From: Brooklawnia sp937867175
GTDB taxonomy: Bacteria > Actinomycetota > Actinomycetes > Propionibacteriales > Propionibacteriaceae
Direction: 5' to 3'
Length of the DNA: 64,000 nucleotides
NCBI GenBank assembly: GCA_036821905.1
Contig: DAISIR010000010.1
Span: 34,157-98,156 of the forward strand
The notes beneath the pieces were generated by a model, which was given only the letters and a program-made list of their open reading frames with translations, did no database searches and was not told the origin of the DNA. The first letter of the stretch is position 1; each line of letters opens with the position of its first letter. A program made the translations under genes and the position numbers. Of this stretch, positions 33,835 through 42,546 are shown piece by piece.

Positions 33835-34272
33835 CTACCAGGTGGTCGCGGTGGAATGCGTCACGTGCCAGACCCCGGCGTCCCGCAGGAAGGTCTGCCT
33901 CAGCTGTATCCGCCAATGCTTGCGCTCGCCGTACAAGGTGGCGTCGCTGATCGTGCGGGAGACCAGGGAGGCCCGGGAGCCTTCGACCTCGACGGTGACA
34001 CTGATCTCTTCGAATGAGTGGTAGGTGAGGTCACCGCTGCTCAGTTGTTTGAGCCACTGGGCCTTGGTCATGTTCCGGCCGGTGAAGTGGGTGCGGGTGA
34101 ACCCATCGCTGAGCAGCTTGCCGAGCGCGTCGTAGTCTCCGGCGACCAGCGCCGCGTGCTGCGCCTGGTAGTTCGCGATCACTAGGTCTTGGGCTGAGGG
34201 GGCATGACTGTGGCTCTCCTTTGTGGCCGATTCGTCCGACTTGCCCCACCCTACGGCCCGATGCCCGGGCAT
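33835..34272 (-). CDS. NTF2/SnoaL-like (DUF4440-type) protein
   Basis: A 145-residue protein with the cone-shaped NTF2 fold: an N-terminal helix NYQAQHAALVAGDYDALGKLLSDGFTRTH (in pieces) followed by a beta sheet ending LRQTFLRDAGVWHVTHSTATTW. Many members bind small hydrophobic ligands; no catalytic residues are evident. The start is uncertain: the ATG at 34272 is used, but the conserved region begins 25 residues later. It converges on ndh. Confidence 0.7.
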   Translation of the reverse strand: MPGHRAVGWGKSDESATKESHSHAPSAQDLVIANYQAQHAALVAGDYDALGKLLSDGFTRTHFTGRNMTKAQWLKQLSSGDLTYHSFEEISVTVEVEGSRASLVSRTISDATLYGERKHWRIQLRQTFLRDAGVWHVTHSTATTW

Positions 34273-34389
34273 GAACCCCAAACCGGACGCATCAGGTCAG
34301 GTCCGGAGTTGCTCACAGCAATGTAACTACAGATGTGTAGTTTTCCCCAGTCTGTGCACAGGCCTGTGGACAACTCCGGGCTCGGGGGA

Positions 34390-35814
34390 TCACCCGACGG
34401 GGACCGAGTCCTCGTCCGAGGAGATCTCCGACGCCGGCAGTCGGACCACGAACCTCGCACCCGCGCCCGGCTGGTTGGCTGCCTCGACGGTGCCGCCGTG
34501 CGCGTTGATGGTGTGCGCGACGATCGCCAGGCCGAGCCCCGTGCCGGGGGTGTTGCGCGCCTTGTTGGAGCGGTAGAAGCGGTCGAAGATCTTGGGCAGG
34601 TCGTCTTCCACGATGCCGGGGCCCTCGTCCCAGATGGTCAGCTCACCGTCGGCGAGCCGGACGTGCACGGTGCCGGTCTCCGGAGAGAACTTGACGGCGT
34701 TGTCGAGCAGGTTCGTGACGGCACGCTCCAAGGTGTCGGGCTCGCCCACAATAAACATGGGCTCCAGCACCACGTCGTAGGTCAAGTTCGGCCCGCGTCG
34801 CTTCACCCGGTCGACGGCGGCCGCCACCACATCGGCGAAGTCGAGCGGCTCGGGGCTCGGGCTCACCGCGTCGTCCCGGCTGAGTTGCATCAGGTCGCCC
34901 ACCAGCGAGGTGAACTCGCCGAGTTGGGCTGCCACGTCGGCCAGGATCTCGGCACGGGCGCCGGGCGGCAACATGCCCGACTTCTCGTCCGCCACCAACA
35001 ACTCGATGTTGGTGCGCATCGACGTCAGCGGGGTACGCAACTCGTGCCCGGCGTCGGCGATCAGGCGCTTCTGGCGGTCACGTGAGCTGGCCAACGTGTG
35101 GATCATGGTGTCGAAGCTGCGGGACAGGTCGCCCAGTTCGTCATCGGTGTAGTTTCCGATCGGGGTCAGCTCATCGGTTTCTGCGACCCGGGTCACCGCG
35201 GTCGACAGTTCGCGCAGCGGACGCATCAGCTGTCGTCCCGAGTAGTAGCCCATCAGCGCTGCCGCCACGATGAAGATCAGGCCGACGATGGTGACTCGGG
35301 TGCCGATCAGTCTCAATGTCGCCAACGTCGGGCCCAGCGGCCGGGCCAGCACTATCGCGTAGCGTCCCGATTCGACGGTCAAGGGCACTGCCACTACCCG
35401 GTAGGGACTGCCGTCGTTGCCGATGGTCGAGCGGGTCGAACTGCCCTGTTGGGTGCGGGCGATCGCGATCTCATCGACGCCCGGGGTGATGCTGGCGCGC
35501 ATGCCCTGCACCCGCCAGACCTGCCCATCGGATCGCACCAACGCCAGACTCACGTTGGCAGCCTGCAACGCGGAGGCATTCAATCCGCCAAGCCCTTGGA
35601 CATCGGTGCTGATCGGGTCGGACGCATAGCTGGCGACCTCGACGAGTTCCTGATCGAGCTGCTCGAACATCGAGTTGCGGGCCGACAGGTAGGCCGCCGA
35701 GCCGATGAAGAGCACGGCCAAGGCCACCCACAGCGACGTGGCGCGCGCCAAGCTCTTCTGCAACGACGATCCACGGGTCAGCCATCGCCGTAGCAGGTCG
35801 CGCAGCCGGATCAC
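34390..35814 (-). CDS. MprB-like sensor histidine kinase
   Basis: A 474-residue kinase with two membrane helices (about 28-50 and 170-192) enclosing an external sensor region of about 120 residues. A HAMP domain, the H-box DAGHELRTPLTSMRTN, an N-box with NLLDNAVKFSP and G-boxes DEGPGI and GTGLGLAI follow. The architecture and sequence resemble mycobacterial MprB, which senses envelope stress. Its GTG start overlaps the regulator's stop by 4 nt, so the pair is coupled. Confidence 0.9.
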   Translation of the reverse strand: MIRLRDLLRRWLTRGSSLQKSLARATSLWVALAVLFIGSAAYLSARNSMFEQLDQELVEVASYASDPISTDVQGLGGLNASALQAANVSLALVRSDGQVWRVQGMRASITPGVDEIAIARTQQGSSTRSTIGNDGSPYRVVAVPLTVESGRYAIVLARPLGPTLATLRLIGTRVTIVGLIFIVAAALMGYYSGRQLMRPLRELSTAVTRVAETDELTPIGNYTDDELGDLSRSFDTMIHTLASSRDRQKRLIADAGHELRTPLTSMRTNIELLVADEKSGMLPPGARAEILADVAAQLGEFTSLVGDLMQLSRDDAVSPSPEPLDFADVVAAAVDRVKRRGPNLTYDVVLEPMFIVGEPDTLERAVTNLLDNAVKFSPETGTVHVRLADGELTIWDEGPGIVEDDLPKIFDRFYRSNKARNTPGTGLGLAIVAHTINAHGGTVEAANQPGAGARFVVRLPASEISSDEDSVPVG

Positions 35815-36500
35815 GGGGGCGTTTCACGCAGGACGTAGCCGACGGTACGAATGGTGTGGATCAACCGTGGCTCGCCTTCCTGCTCGGTCTTGCGTCGCAG
35901 GTAGCCGATGTAGACATCGAGCGAGTTCGCGGTGGTCGGGAAGTCGAAGCCCCAGACCTCATTGAGCAGCCAGCCCCGTTCGAGGACGTGTCGGGGGTGC
36001 TCCATGAAGGTCTGCAGTAGAGCGAACTCGGTGCGGGTCAGGCTGATGCGGCGTCCGCCCCGGGAGACCTCGCGGGTCGACAGATCCATCACCAGGTCTG
36101 CGAAGGTCAGCGTCTCGGCGCCGGTCTCCTGATCTGGGCGAGAGCGCCGGGTGAGGGCGCGCAGGCGGGCACTGAGTTCGTCCAGCGAGAACGGCTTGAC
36201 CATGTAGTCGTCGGCGCCGGCGTCCAGCCCGTCGACCCGGTCGCCGACCGCGTCGCGGGCGGTCAGGATCAGGATCGGCACATCGTTGCCGGACTGTCGC
36301 AGCATGCGGGTGGTTTCGAGGCCGTCCAGGCGCGGCATCATGACGTCCATCACCACTGCATCGGGGCGCAGGGACGATAGCTTGGCCAAGGCCTCCAGGC
36401 CGTCCTCGGCGGTGGTCACTTCGTAGCCGCTGCCGTATTGCAGCGAGCGGGCCAGCGAGTCACGCACCGCCTGGTCGTCGTCAACAACAAGGATGTGCAT
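35811..36500 (-). CDS. MprA-like OmpR-family response regulator
   Basis: A 229-residue regulator. The receiver domain has ILVVDDDQAVRDSL, the phospho-acceptor Asp in VVMDVMMPRLDGLE and the lysine in MVKPFSLDELSARLRAL, which is very MprA-like. The winged helix ends VDVYIGYLRRKTE and IHTIRTVGYVLRE in pattern. CAAGCT lies 6 nt before the ATG, a plausible leaderless -10. The kinase gene overlaps its end by 4 nt. Confidence 0.93.
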   Translation of the reverse strand: MHILVVDDDQAVRDSLARSLQYGSGYEVTTAEDGLEALAKLSSLRPDAVVMDVMMPRLDGLETTRMLRQSGNDVPILILTARDAVGDRVDGLDAGADDYMVKPFSLDELSARLRALTRRSRPDQETGAETLTFADLVMDLSTREVSRGGRRISLTRTEFALLQTFMEHPRHVLERGWLLNEVWGFDFPTTANSLDVYIGYLRRKTEQEGEPRLIHTIRTVGYVLRETPP

Positions 36501-36543
36501 GGCCCTAGCTTGCCATATTCGCCCTCATGACCACCGGCCGGCT

Positions 36544-37266
36544 TCAGCCGCGGGGCTCGAACCGGATGCCGAACTGGTCGTCGTCGCCCTTGGTCACCCA
36601 GGCAATGCGGCCGGCGCCGACAACCTTGGTGCGCCCCGACGACGCATCAATCACCAGTGCGGTGTCTTCGTCGATGGCGACCACGGTCTGCATGGGGCCG
36701 GCCTGCAGCGCGGCCATCGCACGCCCCACCAGGAACTGGGCGTCGGAGTGAGTCTCGATGCTCGGGCCGATCAGGGCCAAGCCGTCGCGGATGTCGAGCT
36801 CGGTGCTGCCCTCACCGGCGATCTCGGGGGCGACCCGACGTCCCCGATGCTGCCAGCCACCCACGATGGCGTGGCGTCCGACGATCATCGCGCCGGCCGA
36901 CCAACCGAGGTACGGCACGCCGCCGCGCACCAGCTTCGAGATCGTCTCTCGCCAGTTCGCCAGCGCTTCCAGGTAGCCGGGCGTCCAACCACCGGCGACC
37001 ACGAGCCCCGCCAGGTTCTCTGGGTCGGTCGGCCAGGCGATCGGCCCCTCATCGTCATCGGTCAGCCAAATCGGCTCGATCAGCGCCTCGGGGTAGCGCG
37101 AGGTGATCGGGTCGGCGTACGCGTCGAGGAAACCGGCAGCCTCTTCGGCCGAACCGAGCAACGCGATAGCGATGCGATTGCCTCGACTGCGGGCTGCCGA
37201 CACGAACTCGTCAACCGCGGTCGCCACGGCCTGTGACGGACCGCCACCGATCAGGAACAACGTCAT
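36544..37266 (-). CDS. Peptidase S51 (cyanophycinase/dipeptidase E-like) family protein
   Basis: A 240-residue serine peptidase-type protein with a glutamine-amidotransferase-like fold. The nucleophile loop PYLGWSAGAMIVG is characteristic of S51, and the preceding LVVAGGWTPGYLEAL is the oxyanion region. Physiological substrate unknown; cyanophycin or small acidic peptides are possibilities. TAGGCT lies exactly 6 nt upstream of the ATG, a leaderless promoter. The phosphatase gene ends 9 nt upstream on the same strand. Confidence 0.82.
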   Translation of the reverse strand: MTLFLIGGGPSQAVATAVDEFVSAARSRGNRIAIALLGSAEEAAGFLDAYADPITSRYPEALIEPIWLTDDDEGPIAWPTDPENLAGLVVAGGWTPGYLEALANWRETISKLVRGGVPYLGWSAGAMIVGRHAIVGGWQHRGRRVAPEIAGEGSTELDIRDGLALIGPSIETHSDAQFLVGRAMAALQAGPMQTVVAIDEDTALVIDASSGRTKVVGAGRIAWVTKGDDDQFGIRFEPRG

Positions 37267-37275
37267 GGATCCAGC

Positions 37276-37749
37276 CTATCCACGCGGCGTGCTGGCGCCC
37301 CGCACTGCCTCAATGATTCCCGGCATCGCCGCCTCGATCGCCGCCAGGGTTTCGATGAAGTCGTCCACGGTGCCGTACCACGGGTCGGCGATGCCGCTGC
37401 CCTTGGCTGCGGCGGGGTCGAAATCGGTCACCAGATTGAGGTGACCGGCGTCCGGGACGAGTCGCCGCAGCCGGTCCAGGTGCAGCGGCTCGAAGGCGAG
37501 TACCAGGTCGGAGGCGTCGACCAACCGCCGATCCACCTGCTTGGCCCGATGGCTGCCGACCGGGTAGCCGTGCTGCGCCAATACCCGCGCGGCCCGCCGG
37601 TCGATCGGGTTGCCGAACTCCTCTCTGCTGATTCCCGCAGAGTCGACCCGAACCTGCAGCCCCGCCCGATCTGCCCAGGCCTGCGCAACCTGCGCCCCCA
37701 TCGGGGATCGACAGATGTTTCCCCAACAAACGAATGTCAGCGTCATCAC
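37276..37749 (-). CDS. Low-molecular-weight protein tyrosine phosphatase
   Basis: A 157-residue LMW-PTP. The P-loop VCWGNICRSPM is the CX5R(S) active site at the N-terminus, and the general acid aspartate is in GIADPWYG near residue 125. Such enzymes dephosphorylate tyrosine kinases of capsule synthesis or act on host proteins. I use the GTG at 37749, 7 nt after a TACGCT box; an ATG at the next codon is equally compatible. It is divergent from argF, and the two promoters share a 61-nt region. Confidence 0.92.
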   Translation of the reverse strand: MMTLTFVCWGNICRSPMGAQVAQAWADRAGLQVRVDSAGISREEFGNPIDRRAARVLAQHGYPVGSHRAKQVDRRLVDASDLVLAFEPLHLDRLRRLVPDAGHLNLVTDFDPAAAKGSGIADPWYGTVDDFIETLAAIEAAMPGIIEAVRGASTPRG

Positions 37750-37810
37750 GACCACGAGCGTAGCCAGCCCCCGGACGCCGGCCGTGGCGTCCGGGCCCTA
37801 GTATTCGTCC

Positions 37811-38809
37811 ATGCCGCACCTGCTCAACCGCCACTTCCTGAAGGAACTCGACTTCACCCGCGAAGAGTGGACCCATCTTCTCGACCTGTCGGCCGAGCTC
37901 AAGGCGGCCAAGCGAGAGCGTCGTGAACAGCGCCGTCTGGTCGGCCGCAACCTCGCGCTGATCTTCGAGAAGACTTCGACGCGGACGCGCTGCGCCTTCG
38001 AGGTAGCCGCCTACGATCAGGGTGCGCACTGCACCTACCTCGACCCCGCAGGGTCGCAGCTTGGGCACAAGGAGTCGATCGCCGACACGGCTCGGGTCCT
38101 GGGCCGCATGTTCGACGGCATCGAGTACCGCGGGTTCGAGCAGGCCAGGGTCGAGGAGCTTGCCGCGAATGCGGGGGTCCCGGTCTGGAACGGGCTGACC
38201 AACGAATGGCACCCCACGCAGATGCTGGCCGACCAGCTCACCATGGTCGAGTACGCCGGACGCCCGCTGGCCGAGGTCTCGATCGCCTACCTCGGTGACG
38301 CCCGCTACAACGTGGGCAATTCGGTGCTGGTGAGCAGTGCCCTGATGGGGATGGACGTGCGGATCGTGGCCCCGCAGCAGTACCAGCCCGCCACCGAAGT
38401 GATCGACCAAGCTCGCGGCCTCGCCGAGGCGTCCGGTGCCCGCGTCACCATCACCGACGACATCGACACCGGCGTTCGCGGGGCCGATTTCGTCTACACC
38501 GACGTCTGGGTTTCGATGGGGGAGCCGAAGGACGCCTGGGTGGACCGCATCGCGTCCCTGCATGACTACCAGGTGAATCGGACGCTGCTGGACCGCACCG
38601 GCAACCCGCAGGTACGCGTACTGCACTGCCTGCCCGCCTTCCACGACCTGGGCACCGAGGTGGGACGCCAGATCCACGAGGCGACTGGCATGGTTGCCCT
38701 GGAGATCACCGACGATGTCTTCGAGGCCAATGCCCAAGTGCTCTTCGACGAAGCAGAGAACCGGCTGCACACGATCAAGGCCGTGCTCGTCGCCACGCTC
38801 GGCGACTGA
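37811..38809 (+). CDS. argF: Ornithine carbamoyltransferase
   Basis: Makes citrulline from ornithine and carbamoyl phosphate in arginine synthesis, or runs in reverse in arginine breakdown. The 332 residues have the carbamoyl-phosphate loop STRTR (56-60), the HPTQ motif, and the ornithine loop HCLPAFHD. Length and N-terminus are closer to the E. coli ArgI/ArcB type than to the shorter mycobacterial ArgF (about 307). TAGTAT lies 6 nt before the ATG. No other arg or arc gene is adjacent, so direction of use is open. Confidence 0.93.
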   Translation: MPHLLNRHFLKELDFTREEWTHLLDLSAELKAAKRERREQRRLVGRNLALIFEKTSTRTRCAFEVAAYDQGAHCTYLDPAGSQLGHKESIADTARVLGRMFDGIEYRGFEQARVEELAANAGVPVWNGLTNEWHPTQMLADQLTMVEYAGRPLAEVSIAYLGDARYNVGNSVLVSSALMGMDVRIVAPQQYQPATEVIDQARGLAEASGARVTITDDIDTGVRGADFVYTDVWVSMGEPKDAWVDRIASLHDYQVNRTLLDRTGNPQVRVLHCLPAFHDLGTEVGRQIHEATGMVALEITDDVFEANAQVLFDEAENRLHTIKAVLVATLGD

Positions 38810-38879
38810 CCGCTGCGCTCCCCGGAGCCATCGAGCGGGCTTTGACCGGCCGGTTGTGGGAAGTCCGCAACCAGAAAGC

Positions 38880-38960
38880 TACGGATCCGTAACTTCTTGT
38901 CCCTGACAGGTTGCCTACGGTTGGGTAACCTGAGTTATGCAGACAACCTACGGTAGCGTA
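38880..38960 (+). promoter_or_regulatory. Promoter with three operator-like boxes before the 2-oxoacid dehydrogenase operon
   Basis: CTGACA (38903-38908), a 17-nt spacer and TAACCT (38926-38931) form a promoter with a start near 38938. Three boxes related to TACGGnnnCGTA flank it: TACGGATCCGTA (38880-38891, perfect palindrome), TACGGTTGGGTA (38916-38927, over the -10) and TACGGTAGCGTA (38949-38960, inside the 20-bp palindrome AACCTACGGTAGCGTAGGTT). Their starts are 36 and 33 bp apart. A repressor binding cooperatively is the simplest reading (inference). Confidence 0.65.
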
Positions 38961-38996
38961 GGTTTCTGTTCGGAAGGACAAACTCAGGAGGCACGG

Positions 38997-40145
38997 GTGA
39001 CCGCAGCGATGTCAATCGGTAGGCCCAGCACGCAAAACCAGACAGGTACCGGCAGGTTCGATGCGCCGAACCCGGCGTCCACGCCGATGGTGCAGTTGGT
39101 CGACGAGACCGGAAGCCGCGTCGTCGACCCGGACTTCTCCCCACAACTCAAGCCCGCCCAGGCGGTCGACCTGCTGCGTGACATGGCCAGGATCCGGCGC
39201 TTCGACACCGAGGCCACCGCGCTTCAGCGCAAGGGGCAACTCGGCCTGTGGGCGCCACTGCTGGGCCAGGAGGCCATCCAGGTCGGCGTGCGCGCCGCCC
39301 TCGGCCCGGCCGACCATGTCTTCCCCAGCCACCGCGAGCACGGCTTGGCCCTGTTGATGGGATTGCCCGTCGAGCGAATCCTGGCGATCTTCAAGGGTGC
39401 CGAGATGGGCGACTGGGATGCGGAGCAGTTGCGCTTCCACCACTACAACATGGTGATTGGTGCACACACGCTGCACGGTGTCGGCTACGCGATGGGTCAG
39501 GCACGGGACGCGGCGGCCGACCCGATGGCCGACACCGGTGTCTCGGTGATCTTCCACGGCGACGGCGCGATCAGCGAGGGCGACGTGAACGAGGCCTACG
39601 TCTTCGCCGCCGCCTATCAGGCGCCGGCCGTGTTCATCTGCGTCAACAACCAGTGGGCCATCAGCGAGCCGGTGGAACTGCAGAGCCGCGTCCCGCTCTA
39701 CCAACGGGCCTGGGGTTTCGGCATCCCGAGTGTTCGCGTCGACGGCAATGACGTGCTGGCGATGCAGTCGGTCACCAATTGGGCGCTCGCCCGGGCCAGG
39801 GCCGGTCAGGGTCCGACCTTCATCGAGGCCTACACCTACCGGATGGGCGCGCACACCACCAGCGACGATCCCACCAAGTACCGCGAGTCGAGCCAGGCCG
39901 AGGCGTGGCGCCGCAAAGACCCGCTCAACCGGACCCAGGCCTGGCTGCGCGCCTCCGGGGTCTGGGACGACGCCCAGCAGGCACGACTTGACCAGGAGGC
40001 CGAAGGTTTCGGCGCCGAGGTACGGGCCGCCGTGGATCGCGTCCAGGCCCCACGACTGGACGAGGTCTTCGACCGGGTCTACGCGCGCCCAACCGCCGAC
40101 CTGACCGCCCAGCGCGCGCAGGCGTTGCGCGAGGCCGGCCGGTGA
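38997..40145 (+). CDS. bkdA: 2-oxoacid dehydrogenase E1 alpha subunit (branched-chain/pyruvate type)
   Basis: Thiamine-diphosphate-dependent decarboxylase subunit of a 2-oxoacid dehydrogenase complex. The 382 residues include the TPP motif HGDGAISEGDVNEAYVFAA (GDG...N) and NNQWAISEPV, and closely resemble the M. tuberculosis E1 alpha now called BkdA. The GTG at 38997 follows a perfect GGAGG by 5 nt and is preferred over an upstream ATG that would extend into the operator region. Its stop overlaps bkdB by 4 nt. Substrate (branched-chain 2-oxoacids or pyruvate) cannot be decided by sequence alone. Confidence 0.88.
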   Translation: MTAAMSIGRPSTQNQTGTGRFDAPNPASTPMVQLVDETGSRVVDPDFSPQLKPAQAVDLLRDMARIRRFDTEATALQRKGQLGLWAPLLGQEAIQVGVRAALGPADHVFPSHREHGLALLMGLPVERILAIFKGAEMGDWDAEQLRFHHYNMVIGAHTLHGVGYAMGQARDAAADPMADTGVSVIFHGDGAISEGDVNEAYVFAAAYQAPAVFICVNNQWAISEPVELQSRVPLYQRAWGFGIPSVRVDGNDVLAMQSVTNWALARARAGQGPTFIEAYTYRMGAHTTSDDPTKYRESSQAEAWRRKDPLNRTQAWLRASGVWDDAQQARLDQEAEGFGAEVRAAVDRVQAPRLDEVFDRVYARPTADLTAQRAQALREAGR

Positions 40146-41143
40146 GTGCCGCCGAGCAGACGCCCACGTCCACCACATTGACGCTGGCCAAGGCGTTGAA
40201 CGCCGGCCTGCGTGCCGGCCTGGCGGGCGACGCGAAGGTGCTGCTGTACGGCGAGGACATCGGTTCGCTCGGTGGTGTCTTTCGGGTCACCGACCATCTC
40301 CAAGCGGAGTTCGGCACCGACCGGGTGATGGATTCCCCGCTGGCCGAGTCGGGGCTGATCGGCACCGCGATCGGGATGGCGATGCGAGGTTATCGTCCGG
40401 TCGTCGAACTGCAGTTCGACGGCTTCGTCTTCCCGGGCTTCGACCAGATCACCCAGCAGCTGGCGAAGCTGCGGTTCCGCAGCCACGGCCGCGTCGAGTT
40501 ACCGGTGGTGGTGCGCTTCCCGTACGGGGGCGGCATCGGCAGCGTCGAGAACCACTCCGAGTCGGTGGAGGCCTATTTCACCCACACCCCCGGGCTCACC
40601 GTGGTCAGCCCGGCCACACCGAACGACGCCTACTGGATGATCCAGCAGGCCATCGCGGCGCCCGATCCGGTCATCTTCCTTGAACCCAAGCGGCGATACC
40701 ACGAGAAGGGCCAGGTCGATCTGAGCGCCGCCGCTCGTGGACTGCATGAGGCAGCTGTAGTGCGGCCCGGCGACGACCTGACGCTGATCGCCTGGGGCCC
40801 GATGGTGCGAACCTGTCTGGATGCGGCCAAGGCGGCGGAGCAGGAGGGTCGCAGTATCGAGGTGCTGGACGTGCGCAGCCTGCAGCCGCTGGACATGGCG
40901 ACCATCTTGGAGTCGGTGGGACGCACCTCCCGCGCCATCGTGGTGCATGAAGCGGCCCGCAACTACGGCCCGGGGGCCGAAATCGCCGCCCGGCTGTCGG
41001 AGGAGCTCTTCTACGTCATGGAGTCACCGGTGCTGCGGGTGACCGGATACGACACCCCCTACCCGCCGAGCTCGGTCGAGAGCGACTGGCTGCCCAACCT
41101 CGATCGGGTGCTGGCCGCCGTCGACCGTTCGATGGCCTACTGA
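40142..41143 (+). CDS. bkdB: 2-oxoacid dehydrogenase E1 beta subunit
   Basis: Partner of E1 alpha, 333 residues, forming the alpha2beta2 decarboxylase. Recognisable family segments are LLYGEDIGSLGGVFRVTDHL, DSPLAESGLIGTAIGMAMRG (near residues 60-80), VVRFPYGGGIGS and the C-terminal LDVRSLQPLDMATI. It starts with GTG in the GTGA overlap with E1 alpha, and E2 follows by 13 nt. One polycistronic mRNA is expected. Confidence 0.93.
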   Translation: MSAAEQTPTSTTLTLAKALNAGLRAGLAGDAKVLLYGEDIGSLGGVFRVTDHLQAEFGTDRVMDSPLAESGLIGTAIGMAMRGYRPVVELQFDGFVFPGFDQITQQLAKLRFRSHGRVELPVVVRFPYGGGIGSVENHSESVEAYFTHTPGLTVVSPATPNDAYWMIQQAIAAPDPVIFLEPKRRYHEKGQVDLSAAARGLHEAAVVRPGDDLTLIAWGPMVRTCLDAAKAAEQEGRSIEVLDVRSLQPLDMATILESVGRTSRAIVVHEAARNYGPGAEIAARLSEELFYVMESPVLRVTGYDTPYPPSSVESDWLPNLDRVLAAVDRSMAY

Positions 41144-41156
41144 CAAGAAAGAACCG

Positions 41157-42443
41157 ATGTACCAGTTCAAGCTGCCCGATCCGGGCGAGGGCCTTGTCGA
41201 AGCCGAGATCACCCAGTGGTTGGTTTCGGAGGGCGACGAGGTACGGATCAACGACATCCTGGTCGAGATCGAGACCGCCAAGTCGCTGGTGGAACTGCCC
41301 AGCCCGGTATCGGGCAGGGTGCACAAATTGCTGGCCTCCGAGGGCCAGACCGTGGACGTCGGCGCCCCGATCATCGAAATCGACGACGGCTCGGCAACAG
41401 ATGCCCCCGACGACCCGGACGAGGAGCCCAAGCACCTCGTCGGCAGCGGTCCCGCCCCGGAGCCGACCACCCGGCGTCGTCCGGTTGCGCAACCGGCGGA
41501 CCGGCCGGCCACCACCGCCGAGCAGCCGGCTACCACCACCGCCGAGCAGCTGGCCACCACCACCGCCGAGCAGCCGGCCACCACCGCGGTAGGCAAGGTG
41601 CTGGCCAAGCCGCTGGTGCGGCGGCTCGCCCGAGACCTGGGCGTGGCGCTGCAGTCGATTCGTCCCACCGGGCCGGGCGGCACGGTCAGCAAGTCGGACG
41701 TGGAGGCCGCCGCCGGACTCGGCCGCGTCCCCGAGCACGCCAACCGCGTCCCGATCAAGGGCGTCCGCAAGGCCACCGCGACCAATGTCGCCGAGTCGAT
41801 CGTCAAGCACGTGCACGTTACGGAGTTCAACACCATCGACGTCAGCGCCACCAAGGCGCTGGTCGAGGTGCTGAGGGCACGCCGCGAGTTCGCCGGACTG
41901 CATGTCTCGCCGCTGCTGATCCACGCCAAGGCCGTCTGCCTGGCGATGGCCCGCCACCCCGAGCTGAACGCGTCCTGGGACGCCGCTGCTGGCGAGATCG
42001 TCTACCACGACGAGGTGAACCTGGGCATAGCCGCCGCGACTCCGCGGGGCCTGCTCGTCCCGGTGATCAAGGGGGCGGACAAGCTCAGCCTGGTTGAACT
42101 TTGCCGGGCGATCAACGATCTCGTCGTGACCGCACGCGAGGGCAAGCTGCAGCCTGCCGACTACGCCGGTGGCACGTTCAGCATCACCAACGTCGGCGTC
42201 TTCGGCATCGACACCGGTACCCCGATCATCAACGGGGACGAGTCGGCGATCCTGGCGATGGGTGCGATCAAGCGCAAGCCCTGGGTGGTCGGCACTGGGG
42301 ACGACGAGCGTATCGAACCCCGCTGGGTGACCACGCTGGCGCTGAGCTTCGACCACCAGTTGATCGACGGCGAGCAGGGTTCGCAATTCCTCGCCGACAT
42401 CTCGACGATCCTGAGTGCGCCGGAGCTGGCACTGCTGTTCTGA
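41157..42443 (+). CDS. bkdC: Dihydrolipoamide acyltransferase (E2) of the 2-oxoacid dehydrogenase complex
   Basis: The 428-residue E2 core carries one lipoyl domain (lysine K42 in IETAKSLVE), an Ala/Pro/Thr-rich linker made of repeats, a peripheral subunit-binding domain (AKPLVRRLARDLGV, about 146-180) and the acyltransferase domain with the catalytic SFDHQLIDGEQG histidine near residue 398. The lipoyl group would be supplied by LipB/LipA encoded at 9461-11104. No E3 (dihydrolipoamide dehydrogenase) gene is next to it; E3 is probably shared and elsewhere. Confidence 0.92.
   Translation: MYQFKLPDPGEGLVEAEITQWLVSEGDEVRINDILVEIETAKSLVELPSPVSGRVHKLLASEGQTVDVGAPIIEIDDGSATDAPDDPDEEPKHLVGSGPAPEPTTRRRPVAQPADRPATTAEQPATTTAEQLATTTAEQPATTAVGKVLAKPLVRRLARDLGVALQSIRPTGPGGTVSKSDVEAAAGLGRVPEHANRVPIKGVRKATATNVAESIVKHVHVTEFNTIDVSATKALVEVLRARREFAGLHVSPLLIHAKAVCLAMARHPELNASWDAAAGEIVYHDEVNLGIAAATPRGLLVPVIKGADKLSLVELCRAINDLVVTAREGKLQPADYAGGTFSITNVGVFGIDTGTPIINGDESAILAMGAIKRKPWVVGTGDDERIEPRWVTTLALSFDHQLIDGEQGSQFLADISTILSAPELALLF
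41510..41590 (+). repeat. Tandem repeats in the E2 linker
   Basis: About three near-identical 24-27-bp units encode TTAEQPA/TTTAEQLA repeats in the flexible linker after the lipoyl domain. Linkers of this type let the lipoyl arm swing between active sites; unit number is likely to vary between strains. Confidence 0.8.
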
Positions 42444-42546
42444 GATCTCTGAGATCAGCGCAGCCAAGGGCCGAAACTGCCCTGTGAAGCGTTTCGATCC
42501 ACCGTGGCTGGACGCTGGTCAGGGCGCGCGGTGGCAGGATGGCCGC

